From Microbacterium profundi (lineage in GTDB: Bacteria > Actinomycetota > Actinomycetes > Actinomycetales > Microbacteriaceae): a DNA stretch of 29,049 bases. The stretch is from NCBI RefSeq assembly GCF_000763375.1, contig NZ_JPSY01000005.1, positions 1 to 29,049 on the forward strand. The letters are read 5' to 3'. The translations under genes were made by a program, and so were the position numbers. Under the pieces are notes generated by a model. That model had not been told where the DNA came from. It ran no database searches and saw nothing but the letters and a program-made list of their open reading frames with translations. Below are positions 1-6,197 of this stretch, piece by piece (positions within the stretch are counted from its first letter, which is position 1; each line of letters begins with the position of its first letter).

Positions 1-41
1 ACACGAATCCTCGGCTTAACGAAAACCTCGGCATAATCGCT
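1..41. repeat. Left copy of 41-bp terminal inverted repeat
   Basis: These 41 bases are the exact reverse complement of the last 41 bases of the window. They contain TCGGCTTAA (11-19) and TCGGCATAA (28-36), two variants of one 9-bp motif. The IS3 transposase reading frame stops being IS-like exactly at base 42, so this repeat is the edge of a sequence inserted into that gene. The rest of the insert lies outside the window. Likely the end of a mobile element; the family cannot be named from this alone. Confidence 0.9.
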
Positions 42-689
42 ATGCGCTCGAAGCTGTTTCGGTTGGATCGGGTGGCCTTGCCGGCCACGTTCCCACAGCG
101 CCATGCGTAGCGGGATCATGACGAGCTCGGTGTGCATGGTGGTCTGCGCGTGCCAGGCCACGATGCGTTGCGAGTACACGTCGAGGATGAAAGCGACGTA
201 GACCCAGCCCGCCCATGATCGGACATATGTGAAATCCATCACCCAGGTGTGATCTGGATGTGGGGCCGTGAAGTCTCGGTTCAGGAGGTCGCCGGCACGG
301 TTGCCATCCTTGCCGGGGATCGTGGTCCGGATGCCCTTCGCCCGGGTGATGCCTTGCAGACCCAGAGCCCGCATGGCCCGGTCCACCGCGCCACGTGAGG
401 CGTCAGCGATGGCGGTGCGGCGGATCAGCGCGGTCATCTTCTTGCGGCCATACAAGCCCTCCGGCGTCATCCGGCGGCGCGTCGTCCCGTCGGGCAGCAC
501 CTCGGCGCGCCAGGCGGCGTCACGGACGGCGTCGACGACGAGCGCATCGGTCACAGTCCGGAGGGACACGCGGCCTTGCCGCCAGGCCCGGTAGGTGCGC
601 GCAGCGACCTTCACGCCCTGCTCTCGCAGGACGCGGATGATCGACTCGACTGCATGCCCCTCGGATCTCATCTGGTCGATGAATCCCAT
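42..689 (-). pseudogene. IS3-family transposase OrfB, N-terminal part, interrupted
   Basis: The frame starts at ATG 689, three bases below the orfA stop, and is open further upstream, as expected if OrfAB is made by -1 frameshifting. It encodes a helix-turn-helix region (MGFIDQMRSEG at the start), an IS3 linker with GLYGRKKM, and the beginning of the rve/DDE domain (HTWVMDFTYV, first catalytic Asp). Reading ends after LRAH with the His codon at 44-42, where the 41-bp repeat begins. The second Asp and the Glu of the DDE triad are on the right-hand fragment (28651-28986). As it stands the gene is broken. Confidence 0.88.
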
Positions 690-691
690 GA

Positions 692-1015
692 TCAGCGGTT
701 GCGGGGGTCGAGTTCCCCCACGAAGAAAGTTGTCGCTGCTTTCAGGATCGCGACGTCGTCACGCAGCTTGCGGTTCTCGGCCTTGAGCCGGCGGATCTCT
801 GCGTGTTCCTCGCTGGTCTGCCCGTCTCGGTCTCCCGCGTCGATATCGGCTTGCACAACCCACCGGCGCAACGATTCCGCACCGACGCCTTCCTGACGGG
901 CGACGGCTGCAATGGCCTTCGCGGTCGAGGGGTACTCGGCCCGGTGCTCGCGCACGAGCCTGACTGCGCGCTCACGGAGCGCGGCATCGATCTTCTTCGG
1001 CATGATGACATCCAA
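692..1015 (-). CDS. IS3-family transposase OrfA
   Basis: A 107-aa protein with the usual OrfA plan: a helix-turn-helix of the transposase_8/HTH_Tnp type (KIDAALRERAVRLVREHR), then a leucine-zipper-like coiled coil (EIRRLKAENRKLRDDVAILKAATTFF) ending in a short tail. OrfA binds the element ends and is the first part of the OrfAB transposase. Two ATGs are possible (1015 and 1003); MPKKIDAAL from 1003 is the more typical family start. It looks intact, but with OrfB broken it cannot support transposition alone. It could repress in trans. Confidence 0.9.
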   Translation of the reverse strand: MDVIMPKKIDAALRERAVRLVREHRAEYPSTAKAIAAVARQEGVGAESLRRWVVQADIDAGDRDGQTSEEHAEIRRLKAENRKLRDDVAILKAATTFFVGELDPRNR

Positions 1016-1034
1016 TCAACTCAAAAGGATGCGG

Positions 1035-1055
1035 CACCAAACCTGGGACGGTTCA
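1035..1055. repeat. IS3 terminal inverted repeat (orfA side)
   Basis: Read on the minus strand this end starts TGAACCGTCCCAGGTTTGGT. It pairs with the right-hand end at 28636-28656, TGAATCGCCCCGGGTTTAGT, with only a few mismatches. Both begin with TG, as IS3-family ends do. The element boundary is taken as base 1055. Confidence 0.82.
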
Positions 1056-1363
1056 AGTCGCTGAAGCGGCATCAGAGATCGTCTGGAGGCCCCAGAACCG
1101 CCCTATGGGGTGGCGCTGGGGCCTCGCTGCGCAGCGTGCCTGCCCTCCATCCCAGCACTTGCGACGCCCGATCGTTGCAACCTGGGTCGCGCATGGGGGT
1201 GGCTGGACGCAGTGAACTGTCTCAAAAATCCATCCACATACGGACACGCTTCAACTGCGGCAGGAGGAGCGTGGCTGACGCGCATCCTGTGACCTATGGA
1301 CGGCGATGCAGGGTGGGTGCATGATTATGCGCATCGAAGCGTTCTCTTCAGAGTGGAGGAGTT
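1056..1363. other. No gene seen; strong hairpin at 1087-1124
   Basis: No reading frame here has a plausible start, ribosome site or recognisable product. There is one clear structure: AGGCCCCAG (1087-1095) pairs perfectly with CTGGGGCCT (1116-1124), and inside it CGCC (1099-1102) pairs with GGCG (1112-1115), leaving a 9-nt loop and a small bulge. It is followed at once by the 12-bp palindrome CGCTGCGCAGCG (1125-1136). There is no T-run. It may be a terminator of the T-less actinobacterial kind or a remnant of a mobile element end. Confidence 0.5.
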
Positions 1364-1759
1364 GTGAAGCTAAATTCAGGTGTCAGCGGCAGAAATCGAT
1401 ACGGTCGGTTCATTGCCGGTGTAGCGATCGCGGGATTTCTGATTGTGTATGCGCCAGTTGCTGCCAGCGCTGGTGATGCATCGTCCAGTTGGGGTGACTA
1501 CACGATCAACAGCGTTCAATATCGAAACCAAGCGACCATCTCGACAGTTTCAGGACGGGCGTCAGCCTGGACGAACGTCGGCACTACGTCTGGATGCGCG
1601 CCTTCTGGATGGATGGGACTGAGGGCCCGTCTCTTCAACTCAGCAGGTTCGCTCATCCAAGAGAGCACCATTGCTTACAATTCGGGTTGCACGTCCCTGA
1701 TGGATCGTGTGACGACGCGATACGCCAGCGGAACGTGGCGTTCTTACGGTGTCACTTGA
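1364..1759 (+). CDS. Secreted hypothetical protein, probably frameshifted near the C-terminus
   Basis: GTG start at 1364 with GGAGGA at 1355-1360. The 131-aa product has basic residues, a hydrophobic core (FIAGVAIAGFLIVYAPVAASA) and a likely signal-peptidase site near ASAGDA. The mature part is rich in Ser, Thr, Gly and Tyr, with two Cys that could form a disulfide. I do not recognise a family. The frame ends at TGA 1757-1759. Dropping one T from the ACTTGAG just there would continue it to TAA 1821-1823, adding TEGWTGSSYSPSYTYQSP and a short Ser-rich end. That would put the stop 9 bp before the next gene's GTG, in its ribosome site. A real frameshift mutation or a sequencing error is therefore likely. 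GC is visibly lower than in the copper genes. Confidence 0.68.
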   Translation: MKLNSGVSGRNRYGRFIAGVAIAGFLIVYAPVAASAGDASSSWGDYTINSVQYRNQATISTVSGRASAWTNVGTTSGCAPSGWMGLRARLFNSAGSLIQESTIAYNSGCTSLMDRVTTRYASGTWRSYGVT

Positions 1760-1832
1760 GGGATGGACGGGATCGTCGTATAGCCCTTCCTACACCTATC
1801 AATCACCCAACCAGAGTTCATAAGGGGGAGAC

Positions 1833-2291
1833 GTGAAACACACAACAATTGGGAAGGTCGTCGCGGGAACGACGCTCGCCCTCGCTCTCGGTGTTCTCGG
1901 AGGAGCAGCGGTCGCCGCGGGCCCTGTGCTTTTCTCACCACAAGGCTTGAGCGCGGAACTTGGAATCGAAACCGCCCCTATGCCTGAGCCGACATACTCG
2001 GTCAACAGCAGTGGTGAGACGTTTGGATCTGCAACCGAGGCACGCTCGCCCAAAGAAGAGCCAGCGTTGATCCAAGCTGAAGCAACGAACGGCAAAGCTG
2101 GTTATGTTCGAAAGGCCGAGCTCGACGCAGTGAACGGAGCCGATGCCATGGATTCGTTCAAGTCTCCTGAGGATGCTCTGGCATGGCAGACCGCGAATCA
2201 GGGCAAAGAATTTACCATTCCGGTATATCTACAGGACGGCGTCACTGTGATCGGTGAGTTCCTTGTAACCAACGAACAGCCAAGACAGTAG
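1833..2291 (+). CDS. Secreted hypothetical protein
   Basis: GTG start at 1833 behind a strong GGGGGAG (1824-1830). The 152-aa product starts with a signal peptide (KVVAGTTLALALGVLGGAAVAAG). A low-complexity, acidic/Ser-rich stretch follows, then a compact C-terminal region (about residues 80-152) with KAGYVRKAELD and a beta-rich end. No transmembrane segment other than the signal is seen. It forms a small two-gene operon with the secreted protein at 1364. The pair differs in base composition and strand from the metal genes, so it may have arrived separately. Function unknown; a secreted peptide or immunity-type pair is possible but unsupported. Confidence 0.7.
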   Translation: MKHTTIGKVVAGTTLALALGVLGGAAVAAGPVLFSPQGLSAELGIETAPMPEPTYSVNSSGETFGSATEARSPKEEPALIQAEATNGKAGYVRKAELDAVNGADAMDSFKSPEDALAWQTANQGKEFTIPVYLQDGVTVIGEFLVTNEQPRQ

Positions 2292-2512
2292 ACCAGTCTG
2301 CATCGTGCCGATGAGGTCTCGGGACACAAGTAGGGTTACGGCGGACCATCTCTCGGCGTGTCGTGCACCTACTCATCGCGGGCCGAAGGGCTGTCGGAAA
2401 CGATCGTTTACGGCAGCACCTCTGTGGCCGCAGCGCTGTTCTGATAGGCGGCCCTCAATGAGAGGATCAGCGGTTGCCTTTTCTGAGACGTGAGGTTGGT
2501 CAACCAGCGGGC
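2292..2512. other. Gene-free gap between convergent genes
   Basis: This gap separates the plus-strand secreted gene and the minus-strand DUF305 gene, which converge on it. No credible gene is seen. A short palindrome GGTTGGTCAACC lies near 2492-2503, but it is too short to call a terminator. Confidence 0.4.
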
Positions 2513-3007
2513 TTAGTTGTTGTTCAGACGTTCTTGGATCTGCTCCATTTGCTCTATTTCCGATCGCTGGCCGGTGGTGATGTCTTCGCAGAGGGCAGTC
2601 AGTTCTGGGTCGGTCAGGCTGGCCTCGCGGCACATGAGGATTGCGCCGGAGTGGTGCGGGATCATGGATTTGATGAACTGTTGGTCGTCAGTGGCTGCCT
2701 GTGTTCGAGTCGCCGTGAACGATCCGACTGCCAGCAAGGCGAACACGACGAGCATCGCCACATTGGCCTTCTTGTTCGCGTACATGCTACGCATGGCCAG
2801 GAGCATGATGATTCCCATTGGAGCCCACATCGTGAGCGTCATGTAGAGCATATTCAGGTTGTTTCGGAAGTCGCCCCAGCCGTCGATCATGGTGAACATG
2901 GCAGCGTACATGATGAGCAAGCTCAGGGCCATCATGATCCAGAACATCAGGTAAGGCCGCCCCCGGCTGTGGTGCTCGTGGTCGGGTGCGTGTGGTGAGT
3001 CGGACAT
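2513..3007 (-). CDS. DUF305-family membrane protein with three membrane segments
   Basis: Starts at the second ATG (3007, MSDSPHAPDHEHH), which has GAGGG at a proper distance; the ATG at 3016 sits right against that site. The N-terminus is His-rich, then come three hydrophobic segments (about residues 20-40, 50-70 and 80-100). A C-terminal DUF305 helix pair carries the typical MIPHHSGAILMCREA motif. DUF305 proteins are common in copper and silver resistance clusters, and their His/Met residues are thought to bind metal outside the membrane. It is the last gene of the minus-strand copper module that also contains the YHS and four-helix proteins. A second, lipoprotein-type DUF305 is at 21130-21765. 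Confidence 0.85.
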   Translation of the reverse strand: MSDSPHAPDHEHHSRGRPYLMFWIMMALSLLIMYAAMFTMIDGWGDFRNNLNMLYMTLTMWAPMGIIMLLAMRSMYANKKANVAMLVVFALLAVGSFTATRTQAATDDQQFIKSMIPHHSGAILMCREASLTDPELTALCEDITTGQRSEIEQMEQIQERLNNN

Positions 3008-3043
3008 TGGTTCCATCCCTCGGGGCGGCGCCTATAAGTTGGC

Positions 3044-3241
3044 TCAGTCGGCTGTCTGCGGGTGTCCGTAGCGGTGCGGATCGGCGTCGAAGGCGTCGGC
3101 GCAACCGGTGGAGCAGAACCAGAACGTGGTTCCGTCGTATTCGCGTCTCGCGGCCGCCGTGGCCGGGTCAACTTTCATGCCGCAGACCGGGTCGGTGACG
3201 AGGGCCTTCTCGTCGGACCTGGGCTCGTTGGGGTATGTCAT
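3044..3241 (-). CDS. YHS-domain protein
   Basis: A 65-aa protein that is almost only a YHS domain: the entry motif DPVCGMKVDP, a Tyr/Phe core (REYDGTTFWFCSTGC) and the end FDADPHRYG. The conserved Cys residues (CGM and CSTGC) are the metal ligands expected for YHS/TRASH-like folds. The domain usually occurs in copper ATPases or as a free small protein beside them. It has a GGGGG ribosome site just upstream of ATG 3241. It lies between the DUF305 and four-helix genes, 30 bp from the latter, so it is probably co-transcribed. A role as a small cytosolic copper binder is inference. Confidence 0.85.
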   Translation of the reverse strand: MTYPNEPRSDEKALVTDPVCGMKVDPATAAARREYDGTTFWFCSTGCADAFDADPHRYGHPQTAD

Positions 3242-3271
3242 TGGACGGCCCCCGGGGTTCGCTGTTGAGTG

Positions 3272-3676
3272 TCAGAATGCTCCGAGGAGTGCGGCGCACG
3301 CTTCCTCGCAGCGACGGCATGCTTCAGCGCACACGCGGCAGTGCTCATGCATTCCGGCGTGCCGTTCGCACTCGTCCGCGCAACTCGCGCAGGCCATGCG
3401 GCAGGCGTCGAGAGTGGCTCGTGTGAGGTTGGCGTCGTACCCGGTGTGGCGAGAGAGGACGCGCGCCGTGGTTTCGCAGAGGTCGGCGCAGTCCATGTTG
3501 GTGCGGATGCATTTGGTCAGTTCAGTGACCATGTCTTCGCTGAGGCAGGCATCGGCGCAGGCGGTGCATGCTTGCGCGCATTCCAGACACGCCTCGATAC
3601 AGGTGGTGAGTTTCTGCTGGTCGATTCCGCCCAGGTCCTTGGGATAGGTGCGGAGCATTTCTCCGGCAATAGTCAT
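3272..3676 (-). CDS. Four-helix-bundle copper-binding protein (Csp/DUF326 type)
   Basis: Start at ATG 3676, preceded by AAAGGAG; the upstream in-frame ATG has no such site. The 134-aa protein is full of Cys spaced along helices: CIEACLECAQACTACADAC, CIRTNMDCADLC, CRMACASCADEC and CRVCAEACRRCEEAC. This is the pattern of Csp-type copper-storage proteins, in which Cys residues line a four-helix bundle and hold many Cu(I) ions. There is no signal peptide, so it would store copper in the cytosol. A CsoR-like site lies 65 bp upstream (3741-3757), so it probably has its own copper-inducible promoter and drives the YHS and DUF305 genes below it. Confidence 0.9.
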   Translation of the reverse strand: MTIAGEMLRTYPKDLGGIDQQKLTTCIEACLECAQACTACADACLSEDMVTELTKCIRTNMDCADLCETTARVLSRHTGYDANLTRATLDACRMACASCADECERHAGMHEHCRVCAEACRRCEEACAALLGAF

Positions 3677-3740
3677 GATGGGCTCCTTTCGTGGAGTCCT
3701 CGAAACTACGCTCACGCCCGCGATCCCATGAGGCCCTTGA

Positions 3741-3757
3741 ATACCCTTGTGGGGCAT
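3741..3757. promoter_or_regulatory. Possible CsoR operator upstream of the four-helix protein
   Basis: The 17 bases ATACCCTTGTGGGGCAT form an imperfect palindrome, ATACCC and (on the other strand) ATGCCCC, resembling the ATACCC...GGGTAT core of CsoR sites. It sits 65 bp before the start of the four-helix gene, in a gap without genes, where a promoter is expected. The csoR gene is in this window at 26085. Assignment is by eye only. Confidence 0.5.
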
Positions 3758-3802
3758 GGTAGCGCCGCACCGGGTTGAAGGCAGCGTGCTGTCCGCGTGT
3801 GA

Positions 3803-4021
3803 TCACGCCGACGCTTCAGGCGAACCTGTCTCCCCTCCTGCCAGCCTCGCCCTGGCCTGTTCGCGTTCCGCGCGCAATTCCTTCTCGATTCGCGCGCGGG
3901 CTTTCCGCTCGTCGCGGTCTGCATGGATGATGGCACGAATGACGATCCAGAAGACCGCTGAGATGCCGATGGTCGGGATCAGCGACCAGATCACGTTGGT
4001 CCAGTAATCATCGAGGATCAT
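3803..4021 (-). CDS. Small single-pass membrane protein
   Basis: Start at ATG 4021 (MILDDYWTNVIW), which has GAGGAG in front; the longer upstream frame lies in the coding region of the neighbour and is out of character. The 72-aa protein has one membrane segment (SLIPTIGISAVFWIVIRAII). A highly charged helical tail (DRDERKARARIEKELRAERE) that could form a coiled coil inside the cell follows. It overlaps the end of the 104-aa gene by 14 bp, so the two are translationally coupled. Such proteins are frequent and unassigned in actinobacterial accessory regions. Function unknown. Confidence 0.7.
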   Translation of the reverse strand: MILDDYWTNVIWSLIPTIGISAVFWIVIRAIIHADRDERKARARIEKELRAEREQARARLAGGETGSPEASA

Positions 4022-4322
4022 GGTGTGCTCCTCGTGGTTCCCTCCACGCGAGCGCAATCCCGACGATGGTCGTGATGACGGCCGCTTCGAGACTCGCGAC
4101 CGTGTATGTCCAGAACGTGCCACCGGCGCCGCCCGACTGCGCATCCAAAAGCAGGTGCACAGTGGCGAGCAGCGGTCCCACCACGAGCAGGACACGGCCA
4201 AGACGCACCAACTGTCGATGGGTGCGCTCCGAAGTGCGCGCTGGTCGTGGCCGCTGGTGTGACAGGTGTATTCGGTGCAGATGTGGTAGCGGGGTGTGGC
4301 GGTGTGCAGGCATGTGATTCAT
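4008..4322 (-). CDS. Small membrane protein with two membrane segments
   Basis: A 104-aa protein with a basic, His-rich N-terminus (MNHMPAHRHTPLPHLHRIHL) and two hydrophobic segments: LVRLGRVLLVVGPLLATVHL (about residues 38-58) and a second around residues 70-92. The start ATG 4322 overlaps the stop of the 38-aa peptide as ATGA. The His-rich leader fits a metal-related setting, but I do not recognise a family. It is the middle gene of a three-gene set of small membrane proteins. Confidence 0.65.
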   Translation of the reverse strand: MNHMPAHRHTPLPHLHRIHLSHQRPRPARTSERTHRQLVRLGRVLLVVGPLLATVHLLLDAQSGGAGGTFWTYTVASLEAAVITTIVGIALAWREPRGAHHDPR

Positions 4323-4435
4323 CCGAGCATCGCCACGATGAGGAAGTAGATCGCCACGGTGAGCGCGACGACCAGGACGGTGGCAGAAGCGATGAAGAAG
4401 GTCATGTTGCGGAAGGGGTTTCGAGGTCTGTCCAT
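4319..4435 (-). CDS. 38-aa single-pass membrane peptide
   Basis: A short frame with ATG at 4435 and AAGGACA upstream. It encodes MDRPRNPFRNMTFFIASATV followed by a continuous hydrophobic helix to the end (about residues 11-37). Its TGA overlaps the next ATG as ATGA, strong support for real translation. A similar-sized hydrophobic peptide precedes the BNR lipoprotein at 20930-21028 with the same overlap. It starts 25 bp after the end of the BNR remnant. Function unknown. Confidence 0.65.
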   Translation of the reverse strand: MDRPRNPFRNMTFFIASATVLVVALTVAIYFLIVAMLG

Positions 4436-4459
4436 GCGCGGTGTCCTTGATGATTGTCG

Positions 4460-4933
4460 TCAGTCCGCGGGGCGGGCTGGGGCGAGGATGGTGGTGTCGT
4501 CGGGAGTGACTTCGACGATTCCGCGGTCGTCGACGAGAACGAGCCGCTCCGAGTCGATGACACTGAAGGCCTGCGCGGCGCCCTGCAGTGTTTGCATGCG
4601 TCGCCAGCGACCGTCAGGGCCGTACGACCAGAGAACGCCGTCGGTGCCGACGCCGGCGAGTGTGCCATCCGTGCCGGCGTCGATTGTGTAGAGCACGGGC
4701 GCGCCCAACACAGGAGCGAAGGACGCTCCGTTGTCTGTGCTGATGAGGACGCCTTCCTCAGTTGCCGCATAGAGGCCGTCTGTGGTGGCGGCGAGGTCTG
4801 CGGCGGAGAACGATGCCTTGGGTAGCCAGTTGCGTCCTTCATCGTCGCTGGCGAGGAGTTCGACTTCGGTGGTGGCGAATCCGTAGAGCATGCCGTCAGG
4901 GGCGGCGGTGAGGACATGGAAGTCGGCGCTGCT
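4460..4933 (-). pseudogene. Remnant of a BNR-repeat (F510_1955-type) lipoprotein
   Basis: The open frame matches the C-terminal half of the intact gene at 20076-20933. Shared stretches are ADFHVLTA, a [16 protein letters not shown] repeat, [28 protein letters not shown] and [24 protein letters not shown] near the end. The first half, with signal peptide and lipobox, is missing. Just before ADFHV a TGA (4934-4936) stops the frame, and beyond it no related sequence is found. The longest ATG-started frame (from 4891) would lack a signal and be cytosolic. Most likely a decayed second copy. Confidence 0.75.
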
Positions 4934-5066
4934 TCATGGCTTGCGACCATGAGGTGCGCGAGGTTCACCACGCAGCAGGCAGACGGACGATCAGCGAGTA
5001 CGCCCGTCAGGCGCAGCGGTGGACCTGACGTATCAACCCGGCCTACCGGGAGGGCGCGGAGATCGT

Positions 5067-6197
5067 CTAGGAAAGCCGCCGAATGTGCGCGTCGCGGCGC
5101 GAATCACGCGACACCGCACGAGTTACGGGCTCAAGGACCGGAGTGAGGGCGCACACACCACGGCACGACTCGCACGGCATGGCGCCGGTGCAAGAAGCGT
5201 GCGGATGCCGCCGGTACTGCGTGGGGGTGATTCCGAAGCGCTTGCGGAACCATACTGCCGCAACTCGCGCGTCGTTCCATCCGACTTGCCGGGATGCATC
5301 GGCGATCGGCAGGTCGGTTTCCTCGATCAGTCGCGTGAACTCCGTCAGGCGGGTCTCGATGAGGAACCGCATGGGGGCGACACCGACCTGCTGGGTGAAA
5401 ACGCGTGTGAGATGGGCGCGGGAGACGGCCACCTCCGCGGCGAGCCTGCCGACCGTCCACGGCTCGGTCATGCGCGAGCGCAGCAGGACGACCGAGCGGC
5501 GCACGGGGCGAGCGATTGGCGGCTGCGCGAGCCGGCCGCGCACCGGGAGGACGAACCTCTCGGGCACGGCGCCGTCGTCGGCGAGCAGCGTCGGTAGGGC
5601 AATCTCGACGGCGCGGGAGAACAGAGAGATCAGTCGGGTGGTCGCGACCTCCGGTGGCGCGGTCTCGTTCACGAGGCTGATCTGGCGCCACAGCGGTTCG
5701 ATGCGGTGCAGGATGTCCACGCCAGGCTGCAGCACGAGTGCCGAGCCGTCCCAGGCGTCAGGATGCACGCCCGGACGGACGCGCGTGGTGTCGGCGAGCA
5801 CCCATCGCATGTGGGAGCGGAGGAAGGACTCGTCGAAGTAGAGCGTCCATAGCCGCACAGTCGGGTCTGGGCGCACTGAGCACCACATGCCGGCCCCGAG
5901 AGCCATCGCGTAGCCCGGTGTCAACTCGTGGATGCCTGTGGCTGTCTCAATGCGTGCGGCGCCCTCGAGGACGTGGACGATCTTGGCGTGCCCAAACACG
6001 GCGCGGTGGATGCGTTCGGCGCGCACGCTCTCCACCGCCGACAACGGCGGACCGGCCGGCCGGCCAATAACGTAGCCGCGGCCGGTATCGTCACGATCCC
6101 GCAGGGGTGGGACCGCATCCCGTCCGATCAATGGCGCCGTCACGCGTTCATCGACACGACCAGTTCCGTGGCCTCCGGAAGGTTGCGCCGTGGTCAC
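5067..6197 (-). CDS. AraC-family transcriptional regulator with C-terminal Cys cluster
   Basis: GTG start at 6197 overlaps the TGA of the multicopper oxidase (GTGA), so it is translated with that operon. The 376-aa protein has an N-terminal cupin-like sensing region (about residues 60-130) and a long linker. A C-terminal AraC DNA-binding domain follows (about 235-335), with two helix-turn-helices: WTVGRLAAEVAVSRAHLTRV and LPIADASRQVGWNDARVAAV, ending FGITPTQYRRH. After it comes an added tail with CTGAMPCESCRGVC, four Cys in 14 residues, which could bind metal. It may regulate the oxidase operon; the inducer is unknown. The extreme C-terminus (about the last 25 residues) is basic and low in structure. 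Confidence 0.85.
   Translation of the reverse strand: MTTAQPSGGHGTGRVDERVTAPLIGRDAVPPLRDRDDTGRGYVIGRPAGPPLSAVESVRAERIHRAVFGHAKIVHVLEGAARIETATGIHELTPGYAMALGAGMWCSVRPDPTVRLWTLYFDESFLRSHMRWVLADTTRVRPGVHPDAWDGSALVLQPGVDILHRIEPLWRQISLVNETAPPEVATTRLISLFSRAVEIALPTLLADDGAVPERFVLPVRGRLAQPPIARPVRRSVVLLRSRMTEPWTVGRLAAEVAVSRAHLTRVFTQQVGVAPMRFLIETRLTEFTRLIEETDLPIADASRQVGWNDARVAAVWFRKRFGITPTQYRRHPHASCTGAMPCESCRGVCALTPVLEPVTRAVSRDSRRDAHIRRLS

Larger units (their letters stand above)
42..1055 (-). mobile_element. IS3-family element, 5' part (orfA and N-terminal part of orfB)
   Basis: About 1014 bp of an IS3-family element read on the minus strand, with its left terminal repeat at 1035-1055, orfA at 692-1015 and the first 216 codons of orfB at 42-689. 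The remaining 351 bp are at the other end of the window (28636-28986). Joined, the halves give an element of about 1365 bp, normal for IS3. No short target duplication is shared by the outer flanks (1056 onward versus 28635 backward). The flanks therefore do not look like the two sides of one simple insertion. Confidence 0.88.

Noticed and set aside
1749..1765. Programmed +1 frameshift at TGA as in prfB
   Set aside because: The P-site codon is ACT, not CTT, and there is no upstream SD-like stimulator; mutation or read error is simpler.
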